A stretch of DNA of 64,000 nt from Croceicoccus gelatinilyticus (GCF_018398395.1 NZ_JAHCBF010000002.1:558001-622000); one strand, 5' to 3'; shown: positions 17,594 through 27,203, counted from the stretch's first letter. The notes: a model not told the origin generated them from the sequence alone. Numbers and translations are program-made.

Positions 17594-18742
17594 TCAGGAA
17601 GCGGTAATAGCGACGGTCTTGCGATCGGCATCGCGGCGGAACCGGGCGATGCGATCTTCGTCGATCTCGATGCCGAGGCCCGGTCCGGCGGGCACGGCAA
17701 GCGAGAAGTCGGAATAATCGACGGGCGTGGTGAGGAGCTCCTCGGTCAGCAGCAGCGGACCGAACAGTTCGGTCCCGAAGGCGAGAGAGGAAAATGTCGC
17801 AAATGCATGGGCGGATGCGACGGTGCCCACCCCGCCTTCGAGCATCGTTCCGCCGTAAAGGGCAACGCCTGCCGCCTCGGCAATGCGCGCTACACCACAG
17901 GCGGCGCGCAGTCCGCCCGACTGCTCCACCTTGACGGCGAAGACATCGGCGGCACCGCTTCGCGCATAATCGAATGCGCTGGCCGGGCCGGTCAGCGCCT
18001 CGTCCGCCATGATCGGCACGGCAGATCGCGCCGAGAGGCGGGCCATGCCTTCGCGGTTGCTGCGGTGGATCGGTTGCTCACACAATTCGCAATCGGCATC
18101 GGCCAGCATCGCCAAACCTTCGCGGGCCTGTACTTCGGTCCAGGCCATGTTGACGTCGACGCGAACCGAGCCGCGGTCGCCCAGCGCCTTCTTGATCGCC
18201 GCGACATGCGCGACATCGTCCCGTACCGAACGTTTGCCGATCTTCAGCTTGAACGTGTCGTGGCGGCGCAAGTCGATCATGCGCTCGGCCTCTTCGATGT
18301 CGGTCGCTGTATTGCCGCTGGCCAGCGTCCAGAGCACGGGCAGGCGGTCGCGAACCCGCCCGCCCAGCAATTCGCTGACCGCCAGGCCGCAACGCTTGCC
18401 CTGCGCATCGAGCAGCGCCGTTTCGACAGCACATTTGGCGAAGTTGTTACCGACGATCGCCTTGTCGAGCATCGCCATCAATTCGGCCGGACGGGTCGCA
18501 TCCCGACCGACAAGCAAGGGCGCGAAATAGGTATCGATCGCCAGCTTGATCGTCTCGGGCGCCTCGGGGCCGTAGGCAAGGCCGCCGATCGTCGTCGCCT
18601 CGCCCACGCCTTCGCTGCCGTCGGAACAGCGGATGCGCACAAGGCAGATCACCTGCACGTTCATGGTCGCCATCGCCAGCACGTGCGGCCTGATGGTCGG
18701 CACATCCAGAAGGATGGTCTCGATTTGGTCGATACGGGTCAT
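17594..18742 (-). CDS. catB: muconate cycloisomerase
   Basis: A 382-residue enolase-superfamily enzyme with catalytic KxK (Lys165, Lys167 in FKLKIGK) and metal ligands Asp196 (RVDVNMAW), Glu222 (CEQPI) and Asp247 (MADEAL), in the barrel order expected of the MLE subgroup. It converts cis,cis-muconate to muconolactone. It is the first gene of the operon and is divergent from catR. The start is the ATG at MTRIDQIET; the longer frame would run into the operator region. Confidence 0.92.
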   Translation of the reverse strand: MTRIDQIETILLDVPTIRPHVLAMATMNVQVICLVRIRCSDGSEGVGEATTIGGLAYGPEAPETIKLAIDTYFAPLLVGRDATRPAELMAMLDKAIVGNNFAKCAVETALLDAQGKRCGLAVSELLGGRVRDRLPVLWTLASGNTATDIEEAERMIDLRRHDTFKLKIGKRSVRDDVAHVAAIKKALGDRGSVRVDVNMAWTEVQAREGLAMLADADCELCEQPIHRSNREGMARLSARSAVPIMADEALTGPASAFDYARSGAADVFAVKVEQSGGLRAACGVARIAEAAGVALYGGTMLEGGVGTVASAHAFATFSSLAFGTELFGPLLLTEELLTTPVDYSDFSLAVPAGPGLGIEIDEDRIARFRRDADRKTVAITAS

Positions 18743-18800
18743 CAAGCGCAACGATAGGGATGGCGGGCCGCGCTGAGAAAGACTATGTCGGCACCATATC

Positions 18801-18815
18801 ATACCGGAAAGGTAT
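18801..18815. promoter_or_regulatory. LysR-type operator (T-N11-A box) between catB and catR
   Basis: ATACC-N5-GGTAT is a perfect 5-bp-arm palindrome with the T-N11-A spacing bound by LysR regulators. It lies in the 74-base catB/catR intergenic region and ends one base before the catR ATG, so bound CatR would block its own translation start or promoter as well as control catB. Seen in sequence; binding is inferred from the family. Confidence 0.65.
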
Positions 18816-18816
18816 C

Positions 18817-19713
18817 ATGGACTTACGCCAGCTTCGCTACTTCGACGCTATCGCGACCGAGCGGAATTTCACGCGCGCAGCCGAAAAGCTGGGCATCTCG
18901 CAGCCACCGCTCAGCCGCCAGATCCGCGCCTTGGAGGAAGAACTGGGCTTCGAACTGTTCGATCGCGATACGCGCCCCGTCCGCCTGACCGAGGCGGGCC
19001 GCATGCTGCAACAGCAAGGCTCGCAAATCCTCGTCGCGCTGGAACAGCTGAAAAAGACGATGCAGGGTCTTGGCGATATCCCGGAAAAGCGGTTCGCCAT
19101 CGGGGTCGTGGGCTCGATCATGCATGGAGCCATGCCCACTATCATACGGCGGTTTCAGGCCGCGGCCCCCGACGTGGAAGTCGAACTGATCGAATTGACG
19201 ACCGTCGACCAGATCGCGGCCCTGAAGTCAGGACGGATCGATGCGGGTTTGGGCCGGCTCAGGATCGCCGATCCCGCAAACCGGCGCGAGGTTCTGCTGG
19301 AAGAACCGCTGGTCGCCGCGCTACCGGCTGACAGCCCCATTGCACGGCGCGTTGGCCCGGTTTCCCTGCGCGAGATCGCTGCCGGCACCTTGCTCGCCTA
19401 CCCCAGCCAACCGCGTCCCAGCTATGCCGATCAGGTATTGTCGCTAATGCGCGATCAGGCCCTGACGCCTACCAAGATCATAGAAGTGCGCGAGGTGCAG
19501 ACCGCGCTGGGCCTGGTCGCCGCCAACGTAGGCTGCGCGATCGTCCCTGCATCCATGCAGCATTTCAACAGCAAGGACATCGTCTACCGCCCGCTTGTCG
19601 ATGAAGGGGCCGTATCACCCGTCATCCTCAGCCAGCGTGACGCGGACGATAGTGTCCTGTCGCTACGCTTTCGCGAGATCGCACGTTCGGTTTTCGCTTT
19701 GCCCGGCGCCTGA
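18817..19713 (+). CDS. catR: LysR-family regulator of the catechol operon
   Basis: A 298-residue protein with a LysR helix-turn-helix (residues 1-60: MDLRQLRYFDAIATERNFTRAAEKLGISQPPLSRQIRALE pattern) and a substrate-binding effector domain. It resembles the CatR/BenM group, whose known effector is cis,cis-muconate. It is divergent from catB, the standard arrangement. The ATG at 18817 is taken because it begins the conserved HTH; the longer frame would translate through the operator. Confidence 0.85.
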   Translation: MDLRQLRYFDAIATERNFTRAAEKLGISQPPLSRQIRALEEELGFELFDRDTRPVRLTEAGRMLQQQGSQILVALEQLKKTMQGLGDIPEKRFAIGVVGSIMHGAMPTIIRRFQAAAPDVEVELIELTTVDQIAALKSGRIDAGLGRLRIADPANRREVLLEEPLVAALPADSPIARRVGPVSLREIAAGTLLAYPSQPRPSYADQVLSLMRDQALTPTKIIEVREVQTALGLVAANVGCAIVPASMQHFNSKDIVYRPLVDEGAVSPVILSQRDADDSVLSLRFREIARSVFALPGA

Positions 19714-19715
19714 AA

Positions 19716-20885
19716 TCACAGGGCCTCGGCGCAGGCGACCGCGCTGGCCCAGGCCCACTGGAAGTTGTAGCCGCCAAGCCAGCCCGTCACGTCCACCGCC
19801 TCGCCGATGAAGTGGAGGCCGGGGACTTTCTTCGCCTCCATCGTTTTGGACGAAAGCTCGCCCGTCGCAACGCCGCCGACGGTGACTTCGGCTTTGGCGA
19901 AACCCTCGGTGCCATTCGGATGGAACGTCCAGCGCTTCAACCGCTCGCCAGCGGCGCGCAGGGCCTTGTCCTTGCAGTCGGCCAGCGGGACCGCGATGCC
20001 GACCCGCTCCGCCAGTTCGCCCGCGAGCCTTTCGGGCATAAGCGCTGCAAGCGTTGAGCGGATGGTGGCCTTTGGATTTTCGGCCTTCGCCGCGATGAAA
20101 ACTTCCGCGTCGGCATCGGGAAGGAAATCGACGGTCACGGTCGCACCGGGGTCCCAGTAGGACGAGACTTGCAGGATCGCCGGACCCGATAGCCCGCGAT
20201 GGGTGAAAAGTGCCGCCTCGCGGAATTTCGCCTTGGCCGCGCCTGCCACGACTTCGGTCGACACGCCCGACAATTCGCGGAACAACAGGTCATCGCCGCC
20301 CAATGTCAGCGGGACGAGCGCAGGGCGTGGCTGCACGACTTTCAGTCCGAACTGGCGCGCAAGGTCATAGGCGAAACCGGTCGCGCCCATCTTCGGGATC
20401 GAAGGCCCGCCCGTGGCCACCACCAGCGAGGGTGCGGAATAGCTGTCCGCCGAAGTCTCGACCGTAAAAGCGCCGTCAGCGTGCCCCACGCTGCCGATGC
20501 TCTCGCCGCATCGCAGTTCGACCTCGCCTTTCGCGCACTGGTCCAGCAGCATGTCGACGATCTGCCGCGCAGACCCGTCGCAGAACAGCTGGCCCAGCGT
20601 CTTTTCGTGCCACGCGATGCCGTAGCTCTCGACCAGCGCGAGAAAATCGCGCGCGGTGTAGCGGGCCAGCGCCGACTTCGCGAAATGCGGATTGGACGAA
20701 AGGTAACGGTCGGGCACAACGTCGAGGTTGGTGAAATTGCACCGCCCGCCGCCCGAGATCAGGATCTTCTTGCCCGGCGCATCGGCGTGTTCGATCAGCA
20801 CGACCCGCTTGCCGCGCTGCCCCGCACGGGCAGCGCACATCAGGCCCGCCGCCCCTGCGCCGAGCACGATGACGTCGTGCGTCAC
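19716..20885 (-). CDS. BaiN/HI0933-family flavoprotein
   Basis: A 389-residue FAD protein with GAGAAGL (8-14), the family hallmark GKKILISGGGRCNFTN (38-53), and the C-terminal GGVATGELSSKTME and GEAVDVTGWLGGYNFQWAWASG-like segments. It belongs to the YhiN/HI0933 group, widespread aminoacetone-oxidase/BaiN-annotated proteins whose usual physiological role is poorly defined. It is convergent with catR (two-base gap) and lies just downstream of der on the same strand. Confidence 0.88.
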   Translation of the reverse strand: MTHDVIVLGAGAAGLMCAARAGQRGKRVVLIEHADAPGKKILISGGGRCNFTNLDVVPDRYLSSNPHFAKSALARYTARDFLALVESYGIAWHEKTLGQLFCDGSARQIVDMLLDQCAKGEVELRCGESIGSVGHADGAFTVETSADSYSAPSLVVATGGPSIPKMGATGFAYDLARQFGLKVVQPRPALVPLTLGGDDLLFRELSGVSTEVVAGAAKAKFREAALFTHRGLSGPAILQVSSYWDPGATVTVDFLPDADAEVFIAAKAENPKATIRSTLAALMPERLAGELAERVGIAVPLADCKDKALRAAGERLKRWTFHPNGTEGFAKAEVTVGGVATGELSSKTMEAKKVPGLHFIGEAVDVTGWLGGYNFQWAWASAVACAEAL

Positions 20886-20889
20886 CGGA

Positions 20890-22269
20890 TCAGTTCTTCG
20901 CGAAGGGGTTCTTGGGCGTGCGCATCATCAGGCGCACCGGCACCGATCCGAAACCGAGATCGCGGCGCAGCCCGTTGACGAGATAACGACGATAGGATTC
21001 GGGCAAATCGTCCAGACGCGTACCAAACACCACGAATCGCGGCGGGCGCGCACCGGTCTGCGTGATGTAGCGCAGCTTGATCCGCTTACCGCCCGGAGCC
21101 GGCGGCGGATTGGCGGCCAGCGCATCGTCGAACCAGCGGTTCAATGCAGCGGTCGGCACGCGCTTGTTCCAGATCTCGCGCGTTTCGAACGCGGCATTGA
21201 GCAGGTTGTCGAGCCCCTTGCCCGTCCGCGCCGACACGGCAACCAGCGGTACGCCGCGAGCCTGCGCCAGACCTTCGTCCAGCGCGGCTCGGATGCCGTT
21301 GAACAGACCGCTGGGGTCTTCGGCAACGTCCCACTTGTTGATCGCGATGATCAGCGCGCGGCCTTCGTCGATCGCGTGGCTCGCGATCTTGAGATCCTGA
21401 ACCTCGAGCCCCTTGGTGGCGTCGAGCAGCAGCACGACGACTTCGGCATAGTCCACCGCACGCCGCGCATCGGCGACCGAGAGCTTTTCCAGTTTGTCCG
21501 TCACCTTGGCGCGCTTGCGCATACCGGCGGTGTCAATCAGCTTCACCGCGCGATCTTCGCCCGCCTTCGGATCGTGCCATGTCCAGTCGATGGCGATCGA
21601 ATCGCGCGTGATCCCGGCTTCCGGCCCGGTCAGCAGGCGATCTTCCTTGAGAAGCTGGTTGATCAACGTCGACTTGCCCGCGTTCGGACGACCAACGATG
21701 GCCAGCTGCAACGGACCGAGCGGCCTTTCCTCGTCGTCCTCGAACGGTTCGAATTCCGGCTTTTCGGGCTGCAGCGGTTCGAGCGTCGGCAGCAGCGCCT
21801 CGAACAGGTCTGCCACGCCTTCGCCATGCTCCGCGCTCATCGCAACGGGATCGCCAAAGCCCAGCGAGAACGCCTCGTAGATGCCTGCGTCGCCCGCCTT
21901 GCCCTCGGCCTTGTTGGCGACGACCGTGATCGGCACCGACGAACGCTGCAGATAGCGGGCGATTTCTTCGTCCAGCGGGGTGAGGCCAGTGCGGCTGTCG
22001 ATCACGAACAGCGCGGCGGATGCGCCGACCAGCGCGGCCTCGGTCTGCTGGCGCATGCGGCCGGGCAGTGATGCTGCGTCCTCGTCCTCCCAGCCCGCCG
22101 TATCGACGATCTGGAATTTCAGGCCGAGCAGTTCGACATCGCCGAATCGACGGTCGCGCGTGACCCCCGGCTGATCGTCGACCAGCGCGAGTTTCTTGCC
22201 GACCAACCTGTTGAACAGGGTCGACTTGCCCACGTTGGGGCGACCGATGATGACGACTTGTGGAAGCAT
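20890..22269 (-). CDS. der: ribosome biogenesis GTPase Der (EngA)
   Basis: A 459-residue protein with two tandem GTPase domains: the first P-loop GRPNVGKST (9-17) and NKAEG, the second GRPNAGKST (about 193) with DTAGMRKR and NKWD, followed by a KH-like C-terminal domain (ITQTGARPPRFVVFGTR). This double-G architecture is unique to Der, needed for 50S subunit maturation. The start is the ATG at MLPQVVIIGRPNVG; the 58 residues upstream in the open frame are not family-like. Confidence 0.96.
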   Translation of the reverse strand: MLPQVVIIGRPNVGKSTLFNRLVGKKLALVDDQPGVTRDRRFGDVELLGLKFQIVDTAGWEDEDAASLPGRMRQQTEAALVGASAALFVIDSRTGLTPLDEEIARYLQRSSVPITVVANKAEGKAGDAGIYEAFSLGFGDPVAMSAEHGEGVADLFEALLPTLEPLQPEKPEFEPFEDDEERPLGPLQLAIVGRPNAGKSTLINQLLKEDRLLTGPEAGITRDSIAIDWTWHDPKAGEDRAVKLIDTAGMRKRAKVTDKLEKLSVADARRAVDYAEVVVLLLDATKGLEVQDLKIASHAIDEGRALIIAINKWDVAEDPSGLFNGIRAALDEGLAQARGVPLVAVSARTGKGLDNLLNAAFETREIWNKRVPTAALNRWFDDALAANPPPAPGGKRIKLRYITQTGARPPRFVVFGTRLDDLPESYRRYLVNGLRRDLGFGSVPVRLMMRTPKNPFAKN

Positions 22270-22312
22270 TATGCGCGCCAAGTGGCGACTTGGCGCGCAT
22301 TTCGCAAGGAAA

Positions 22313-23182
22313 TTAGAGAGTCGTGAAGATCGAACCGAAGTCCTTGCCGCCCATTCCGGCCTTGTCGGCTTCCTCGTAGATCTCGGTCGCCTTGCGGCCC
22401 AGCGGCACCTTTGCATCGCTCGCATCGGCAGCCGCCATCGCAAGACGCAGGTCCTTCAGCATCAGCGCGACGGCAAAACCGCCGGCATAGTCGTTGTCGG
22501 CAGGGCTTGCCGCACCGACACCCGGAACCGGGGTGTAGTCGTTGAGCGACCAGCAGTACCCGGTCGACTTCGAGCTGATGTCGTAAAACGTCTGCGGGTC
22601 GAGGCCGTTGCGTTCGGCCAGCTTCATCGCCTCGCAAGTGCCGACCATGTGGGCGGCGAGCAGCATGTTGTTGCACATCTTGGCAACCTGCCCGGCCCCT
22701 GCACCGCCAGCGCGGATTACCGCCTTGGCCATCGGTTCAAGCACGGTCTCCGCCTTGGCGACGGCGCTGTCGGTGCCGCCGACCATGAAAGTGAGGTTGC
22801 CGCCGTTGGCTGCGGCGATGCCGCCCGAAACCGGCGCGTCGACCATTTCATAGCCTGCCGCCGTCGCAGTCTCGATCATCTCGCGCGCGGTGGCGACGTC
22901 GATGGTGGAGCAATCGATCAGCAGCGCGCCAGCGGGTGCATGGCCGATCACGTCGCTGGTCAGCACCGACTTCACGATGCCGCCATTGGGCAGCATGGTA
23001 ACGACCGCCTCGGCCCCTGCAACGGCCTCGCGAACGTTGGTGAAAGTGGCGCAACCGTTTTCCTTGGCACGGGCCAGCGCGTCTTCGGACAAGTCGAAGG
23101 CGGAAACCTCGTGACCTGCTTTTGCAAGGTTCGCGGCCATGCCGCCGCCCATGTTGCCAAGGCCGATGAATGCGATTTTCAT
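22313..23182 (-). CDS. mmsB: 3-hydroxyisobutyrate dehydrogenase
   Basis: A 289-residue beta-hydroxyacid dehydrogenase with the NAD motif GLGNMGGGMA (7-16), DAPVSGG (115-121) and the catalytic Lys168 in GQVAKMCNN. It oxidises 3-hydroxyisobutyrate to methylmalonate semialdehyde in valine breakdown. It is the last gene of the operon holding the isobutyryl-CoA pathway. The ATG at MKIAFIGLG is used; the longer frame adds 74 cysteine/tryptophan-rich residues overlapping the small membrane-protein gene. Confidence 0.92.
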   Translation of the reverse strand: MKIAFIGLGNMGGGMAANLAKAGHEVSAFDLSEDALARAKENGCATFTNVREAVAGAEAVVTMLPNGGIVKSVLTSDVIGHAPAGALLIDCSTIDVATAREMIETATAAGYEMVDAPVSGGIAAANGGNLTFMVGGTDSAVAKAETVLEPMAKAVIRAGGAGAGQVAKMCNNMLLAAHMVGTCEAMKLAERNGLDPQTFYDISSKSTGYCWSLNDYTPVPGVGAASPADNDYAGGFAVALMLKDLRLAMAAADASDAKVPLGRKATEIYEEADKAGMGGKDFGSIFTTL

Positions 23183-23184
23183 GA

Positions 23185-23439
23185 TTATTTTCCTCTCGTT
23201 GCAGCCCGGATTCGGACACCCATGACCGCACCAAAAAACGACATCAACGCAGCAAGAGTGATACCCAACACTGCCATGGCAAAATGGATGGTCTGAATCG
23301 GCGAGCCATAATGTGCTGCAACAAACCAAACTGCCGCGAATGCACCAGCCACCAGCAATCCTGGAAGCACGTTCGACGTGAACCAACCACCAACAAACCC
23401 GCAACCAAAGCCGATTAGCGGATAGATGAAGGTAATCAC
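23185..23439 (-). CDS. small membrane protein of unknown function
   Basis: An 84-residue hydrophobic protein with three likely membrane segments (about 3-20, 25-43 and 54-72) and a basic C-terminus (RIRAATRGK). The ATG overlaps the stop of the enoyl-CoA hydratase gene, and mmsB starts two bases after its stop, so it is an integral part of the valine operon. I do not recognise the family. Base use is slightly less GC-rich than its neighbours. Confidence 0.6.
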   Translation of the reverse strand: MITFIYPLIGFGCGFVGGWFTSNVLPGLLVAGAFAAVWFVAAHYGSPIQTIHFAMAVLGITLAALMSFFGAVMGVRIRAATRGK

Positions 23440-24218
23440 CGCCCCTTCCAGTTCCCTGCGCGCTTTTCGACGAAAGCGGCCATGCCTTCGGCCTTGTCCT
23501 CGGTGGCGGTGAGCACCTGGAACATGCGGCGTTCAGCGATCAGGCCCTGGTCAAGCGTAGTTTCGAACGCGGTGTTGACCATTTCCTTGTTCATCATTGC
23601 GGCCAGCGGCGGCATCGAGGCAATGGTCGCGGCCGTCTTCATCGCGTCCTCGACCAGATCGGCGAGCGGCACGATGCGGGTGACGAGGCCCGAACGTTCG
23701 GCTTCCTCTGCGTCCATCATGCGGCCCGTCAGGCACATCTCCATGGCCTTCGACTTGCCGACAGCCTTGGTCAGACGCTGCGACCCGCCCATGCCGGGGG
23801 CTACGCCCAGCTTGATTTCGGGCTGGCCGAACTTGGCAGTGTCGGCAGCGATGATGAAGTCGGCCATCATCGCAAGTTCGCACCCGCCGCCCAGCGCGAA
23901 GCCGTTTACGGCCGCGATCCACGGCTTGCGGACCTTCTTCACGATATCCGCGGTCCAGCCGGCGAAGAAATCCTCGATGTAGAAATCGGCTGCAGGCTTG
24001 TCCGACATTTCCTTGATGTCGGCGCCTGCGGCAAAGGCCTTCTCGCCGCTGCCGGTGAGCACTGCGCACAGCTGCGAGCTGTCGGCCTCGAACTTGGCGA
24101 AGGCGTCGGTCAGTTCGGCCAGCACGGTCGAATTGAGCGCGTTCAGCGACTTGGGCCGGTTGAGCGTGATCAGCGTGACCGCGCCCTTCGTTTCCGTCAG
24201 GATAGTCTCGTAGCTCAT
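23436..24218 (-). CDS. enoyl-CoA hydratase
   Basis: A 260-residue crotonase-fold protein with the oxyanion-hole segments [10 protein letters not shown] (62-71) and [10 protein letters not shown] (105-114), and both catalytic glutamates: Glu114 ([10 protein letters not shown]) and Glu134 ([19 protein letters not shown]). In this operon it would hydrate methacrylyl-CoA to 3-hydroxyisobutyryl-CoA, though the enzyme is often broad-range. The start is the ATG that overlaps the stop of the upstream gene (ATGA); the longer frame lies inside that gene. Confidence 0.92.
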   Translation of the reverse strand: MSYETILTETKGAVTLITLNRPKSLNALNSTVLAELTDAFAKFEADSSQLCAVLTGSGEKAFAAGADIKEMSDKPAADFYIEDFFAGWTADIVKKVRKPWIAAVNGFALGGGCELAMMADFIIAADTAKFGQPEIKLGVAPGMGGSQRLTKAVGKSKAMEMCLTGRMMDAEEAERSGLVTRIVPLADLVEDAMKTAATIASMPPLAAMMNKEMVNTAFETTLDQGLIAERRMFQVLTATEDKAEGMAAFVEKRAGNWKGR

Positions 24219-25270
24219 AGCGGTTTCCATTCCTGGTCTGCGGGCAGCGGCGCGAAGAGGCTCTCGACCATTTCGTCGGTCACTTCCTCCGGCGTGGCGG
24301 GCTGCCACTGCGGATTGTTGTCCTTGTCGACGAGCAGCGCGCGGACGCCCTCTGCAAAGTCGTGGCGCGTGATCGCGCGCGATGCGCCGCGCAGTTCCAT
24401 CGCCATGTTGTCGGCAAAAGTCTCGCACGCAGCGCCAAGTTCGAGCTGCTTGAGCACGTTCTTGCAGGCTGACGGGCTTTTCGAGCGCAGCGTCTTGAGT
24501 TCCTTGGCCGCCCATTCGCCGCCATCGGCTTCGAGCGCGGCGATGATGTCTTCAAGGCTGTTCGAGGCGAAAAGACGGTCGATCAATTCGAGATTGCCGC
24601 TGATCCGCGCAGGCGGCGGAGCGAAGGACTGGCCTTCCAGCGTGCCCTCAATATCGTCGGGGTGCGAGATGATGCGGGCCTTCGCCTCGGACAGGCGTTC
24701 GTGCGGCAGGTAGTGCGTGGCAAGGCCGGTGGCGAGGCATTCCGCCCCGTCCAGCCGCGCGCCCGTGAGGCCGAGGAACTGGCCGAGCCGACCGCGAAGG
24801 CGCGACAGGTACCAGCCGCCGCCAACGTCGCAGATGAGGCCGATGCCGGTTTCGGGCATGGCGAACTTCGTATTCTCGGTCGCCACGCGGTACTTCGCGG
24901 GCTGCGAGATGCCGACGCCGCCGCCCATCGTGATGCCGTCCATAAAGGCGACGATGGGCTTGGGGTACGTGAACATCAGGTGGTTCAGCTTGTACTCCAC
25001 ATCGAAGAAGTGACGCCCGCTGGCACCTTCATCTTCCAGCGCCGACTTGCGCAGCAGCGTGACGTCGCCGCCGGCGCAGAAACCGCGGCCCTCGGCGTGG
25101 TCAACGATCACGGCCTTGATGCTGTCGTCGTCCTTCCATTCGACCAGCGCGGCGGTCATCGCCTCGCACATATCGAGCGTCAGCGAGTGGATCGCCTTGG
25201 GACGGTTGAGCGACAGGTGCCCGACCGCACCATGGCGGTGGATGTGGACGTTTTCAGTGCTCTCGGTCAT
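24215..25270 (-). CDS. 3-hydroxyisobutyryl-CoA hydrolase family protein
   Basis: A 351-residue crotonase-superfamily protein of the longer HIBCH type. [10 protein letters not shown] (61-70), [12 protein letters not shown] (111-122), Glu140 (PETGIGL) and Asp148 ([12 protein letters not shown]) match the family, with the extended C-terminal region and [25 protein letters not shown]. It would release 3-hydroxyisobutyrate from its CoA ester, feeding mmsB. Stop and start codons overlap with both neighbours. Confidence 0.88.
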   Translation of the reverse strand: MTESTENVHIHRHGAVGHLSLNRPKAIHSLTLDMCEAMTAALVEWKDDDSIKAVIVDHAEGRGFCAGGDVTLLRKSALEDEGASGRHFFDVEYKLNHLMFTYPKPIVAFMDGITMGGGVGISQPAKYRVATENTKFAMPETGIGLICDVGGGWYLSRLRGRLGQFLGLTGARLDGAECLATGLATHYLPHERLSEAKARIISHPDDIEGTLEGQSFAPPPARISGNLELIDRLFASNSLEDIIAALEADGGEWAAKELKTLRSKSPSACKNVLKQLELGAACETFADNMAMELRGASRAITRHDFAEGVRALLVDKDNNPQWQPATPEEVTDEMVESLFAPLPADQEWKPL

Positions 25271-26412
25271 TACTTCACCAGGTCCCTGCCGACGATCATG
25301 CGCATGATCTGGTTGGTGCCTTCAAGGATCGAATGGACGCGAAGATCGCGCAGCAGCTTCTCGATCGGATATTCCTTGAGATAGCCGTAGCCACCGAACA
25401 GCTGAAGCGCGCGGTCGACGACTTTCGAACCCGTCTCGGTCGCGATCATCTTGGCCATCGCGGCAAAGCGCGTCTTGTCGGGCGCGCCTTCGGTGACCTT
25501 TACCGCCGCCATGTAGAGCAGGGCGCGGGCAGCCTCCAACTCGGCGGCCATTTCGGCCAGCGTGAACTGCGTGTTCTGGAAGTCGGCGATCGCCTTGCCG
25601 AACTGCTTGCGGTCCTTGGTATAGGCAATCGCCTCGTCCAGCGCGCGCTGCGCACCGCCCAGTGAACAGGCACCGATGTTAAGGCGGCCACCGTCAAGGC
25701 CCGACATCGCGATCGAGAAGCCCTGCCCCTCCGCACCGACCAGATTGGCCTTGGGCACCTTGACGTTGTCGAGGTTGAGCGCTGCGGTCGGCTGAGAATT
25801 CCAGCCCATCTTCTTTTCCTGCGCGCCGAACGACACGCCTTCCATGTCCTTCTCGATCACGACGCAGGAAATGCCCTTGGGACCATCCTCGCCGGTGCGG
25901 ACCATGGTGACGTAGACTTCGTTCTGACCGCCGCCGGAAATGAACTGCTTCGAGCCCGAAATTTCCCAGTGATCGCCCTTGTCGACCGCCTTGGTGCGAA
26001 GCGCCGCAGCATCCGAACCCGACGAAGGCTCGGTCAGGCAGTACGACGCGATGCGGTCCATCGCGATCAGATCGGGAAGGTAGCGATCCTTCAGATCCTG
26101 CGACCCGTAAGTGTCGATCATCCATGCCGACATGTTGTGGATCGAGATGAAGGCGCTGGTCGAAGGACAGCCATAGGCCATCGCCTCCATGATCAGCGCC
26201 GCATCCAGCCGGCCCAGACCGATACCGCCCGATTCTTCCGACACGTAAATCGATGCAAAGCCGAGTTCTGCGGCCTGCTTGATCGTGTCGCGCGGGAAGA
26301 TGTGCCCCTCGTCCCATTCGGCGGCGTGGGGGGTGATGTTGTCGGCGGTGAAACGCTGCGCCATCTCCTGGATGGCGAGCTGGTCCTCGGTAAGGCCGAA
26401 CTGGTCGCTCAT
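25270..26412 (-). CDS. acyl-CoA dehydrogenase (isobutyryl-CoA dehydrogenase-like)
   Basis: A 380-residue ACAD of normal length: LTEPSSGSDAAALRT, GLDGGRLNIGACSLGGAQRALDEA-type FAD/acyl segment, DRKQFGK, and the C-terminal QLFGGYGYLKEYPIEKLLRDLRVHSILEGTNQIMR, where the glutamate before GTNQI is the catalytic base. The surrounding valine genes suggest isobutyryl-CoA as substrate. It shares one base with the hydrolase gene downstream. Confidence 0.9.
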   Translation of the reverse strand: MSDQFGLTEDQLAIQEMAQRFTADNITPHAAEWDEGHIFPRDTIKQAAELGFASIYVSEESGGIGLGRLDAALIMEAMAYGCPSTSAFISIHNMSAWMIDTYGSQDLKDRYLPDLIAMDRIASYCLTEPSSGSDAAALRTKAVDKGDHWEISGSKQFISGGGQNEVYVTMVRTGEDGPKGISCVVIEKDMEGVSFGAQEKKMGWNSQPTAALNLDNVKVPKANLVGAEGQGFSIAMSGLDGGRLNIGACSLGGAQRALDEAIAYTKDRKQFGKAIADFQNTQFTLAEMAAELEAARALLYMAAVKVTEGAPDKTRFAAMAKMIATETGSKVVDRALQLFGGYGYLKEYPIEKLLRDLRVHSILEGTNQIMRMIVGRDLVK

Positions 26413-26439
26413 GCTAATCCTCTTCTCTCCCCGACAGGC

Positions 26440-26739
26440 TCAGCCGCAGCTGATCCGGTCGATCGTCATGTCATCGTCGTAAGTAACGGTCAGGCGGTCC
26501 GGCCTGAAATCCATCGTCATGGCCGAACGCGGCGGCGCCCAGCGCAAGGTTTTCGCGCCCGTGCTTTCCAGAAGCTGCGCGCCAACTTCGGCAGTCGCGG
26601 TCATGCCCAGCATGGCCTGCGCCTCAGTCGCGTCGCAAAGGCCCTCGGCGCCGACGCGAACGGGTTCGTCAGTCTCGGCCGTGGTGGTCACGCAACCCGC
26701 CAGCAGGGCGGGAGCGGCAAGAAAGGCAAAACGGATCAT
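26440..26739 (-). CDS. lipoprotein with peptidase-inhibitor I78-like domain
   Basis: A 99-residue predicted lipoprotein: a short hydrophobic leader ends in LLAGC (lipobox Cys near residue 15). The mature part (EAQAMLGMTATAEVGAQLLESTGAKTLRWAPP, MDFRPDRLTVTYD, DRISCG) matches the I78 peptidase-inhibitor family, with the usual C-terminal Cys-Gly. It probably resides in the periplasm or outer membrane. The start ATG overlaps the stop of the other lipoprotein gene. Its place between the ACAD and mmsA genes may be chance co-transcription. Confidence 0.72.
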   Translation of the reverse strand: MIRFAFLAAPALLAGCVTTTAETDEPVRVGAEGLCDATEAQAMLGMTATAEVGAQLLESTGAKTLRWAPPRSAMTMDFRPDRLTVTYDDDMTIDRISCG

Positions 26740-27203
26740 CAGCCACACCTCTGGTAAGTGAAGGGACCTTGAGCATCGCCCGCATCGGTGGAGCGGGTCA
26801 ATGTCATGCCGTCGAGCGTCAAAGTCTCTGTTCGCGACCATTCCATGCCTTCGCCGGTATAAGCGAACGTGGCGACCACGCGGTTCGCGTCACGCTCGGT
26901 CACCTGCTCCAGCTTGCCTACGCTTTCGTAAAAGCGCAGCGAGTTCGCGCTGACTTTCAGCAGACCCTTGGCATCACCGGCCTGCGACGTGCAGTCGGCG
27001 TCGACCATGCCCCAGCTTCCGCGCAGCGGAGCGGGGATGGTCTGTTCCATTTCGTCGGTCGCATCCGCCACGGCCGGTTCGGCAGTGTCGGGTGAGGCGT
27101 TGGCATCCTGCGTATTCACGCCCTCTGGCGCGCTCGTATCGCCGCATGCGGCAAGAGCGAGCAGCGAGACGGCTGCAACGGTGGCGGGGAAGTTGAGGCG
27201 CAT
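26739..27203 (-). CDS. hypothetical lipoprotein
   Basis: A 154-residue predicted lipoprotein with leader MRLNFPATVAAVSLLALAAC (Cys20 as the lipidated residue), a low-complexity acidic linker (21-56) and a C-terminal domain with PAPLRGSWGMVDADCTS and a final CG. The linker-plus-small-beta-domain layout is common among sphingomonad envelope lipoproteins. I do not recognise a function. The start is set by the lipoprotein leader; the longer frame adds 55 unlikely residues. Confidence 0.68.
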   Translation of the reverse strand: MRLNFPATVAAVSLLALAACGDTSAPEGVNTQDANASPDTAEPAVADATDEMEQTIPAPLRGSWGMVDADCTSQAGDAKGLLKVSANSLRFYESVGKLEQVTERDANRVVATFAYTGEGMEWSRTETLTLDGMTLTRSTDAGDAQGPFTYQRCG

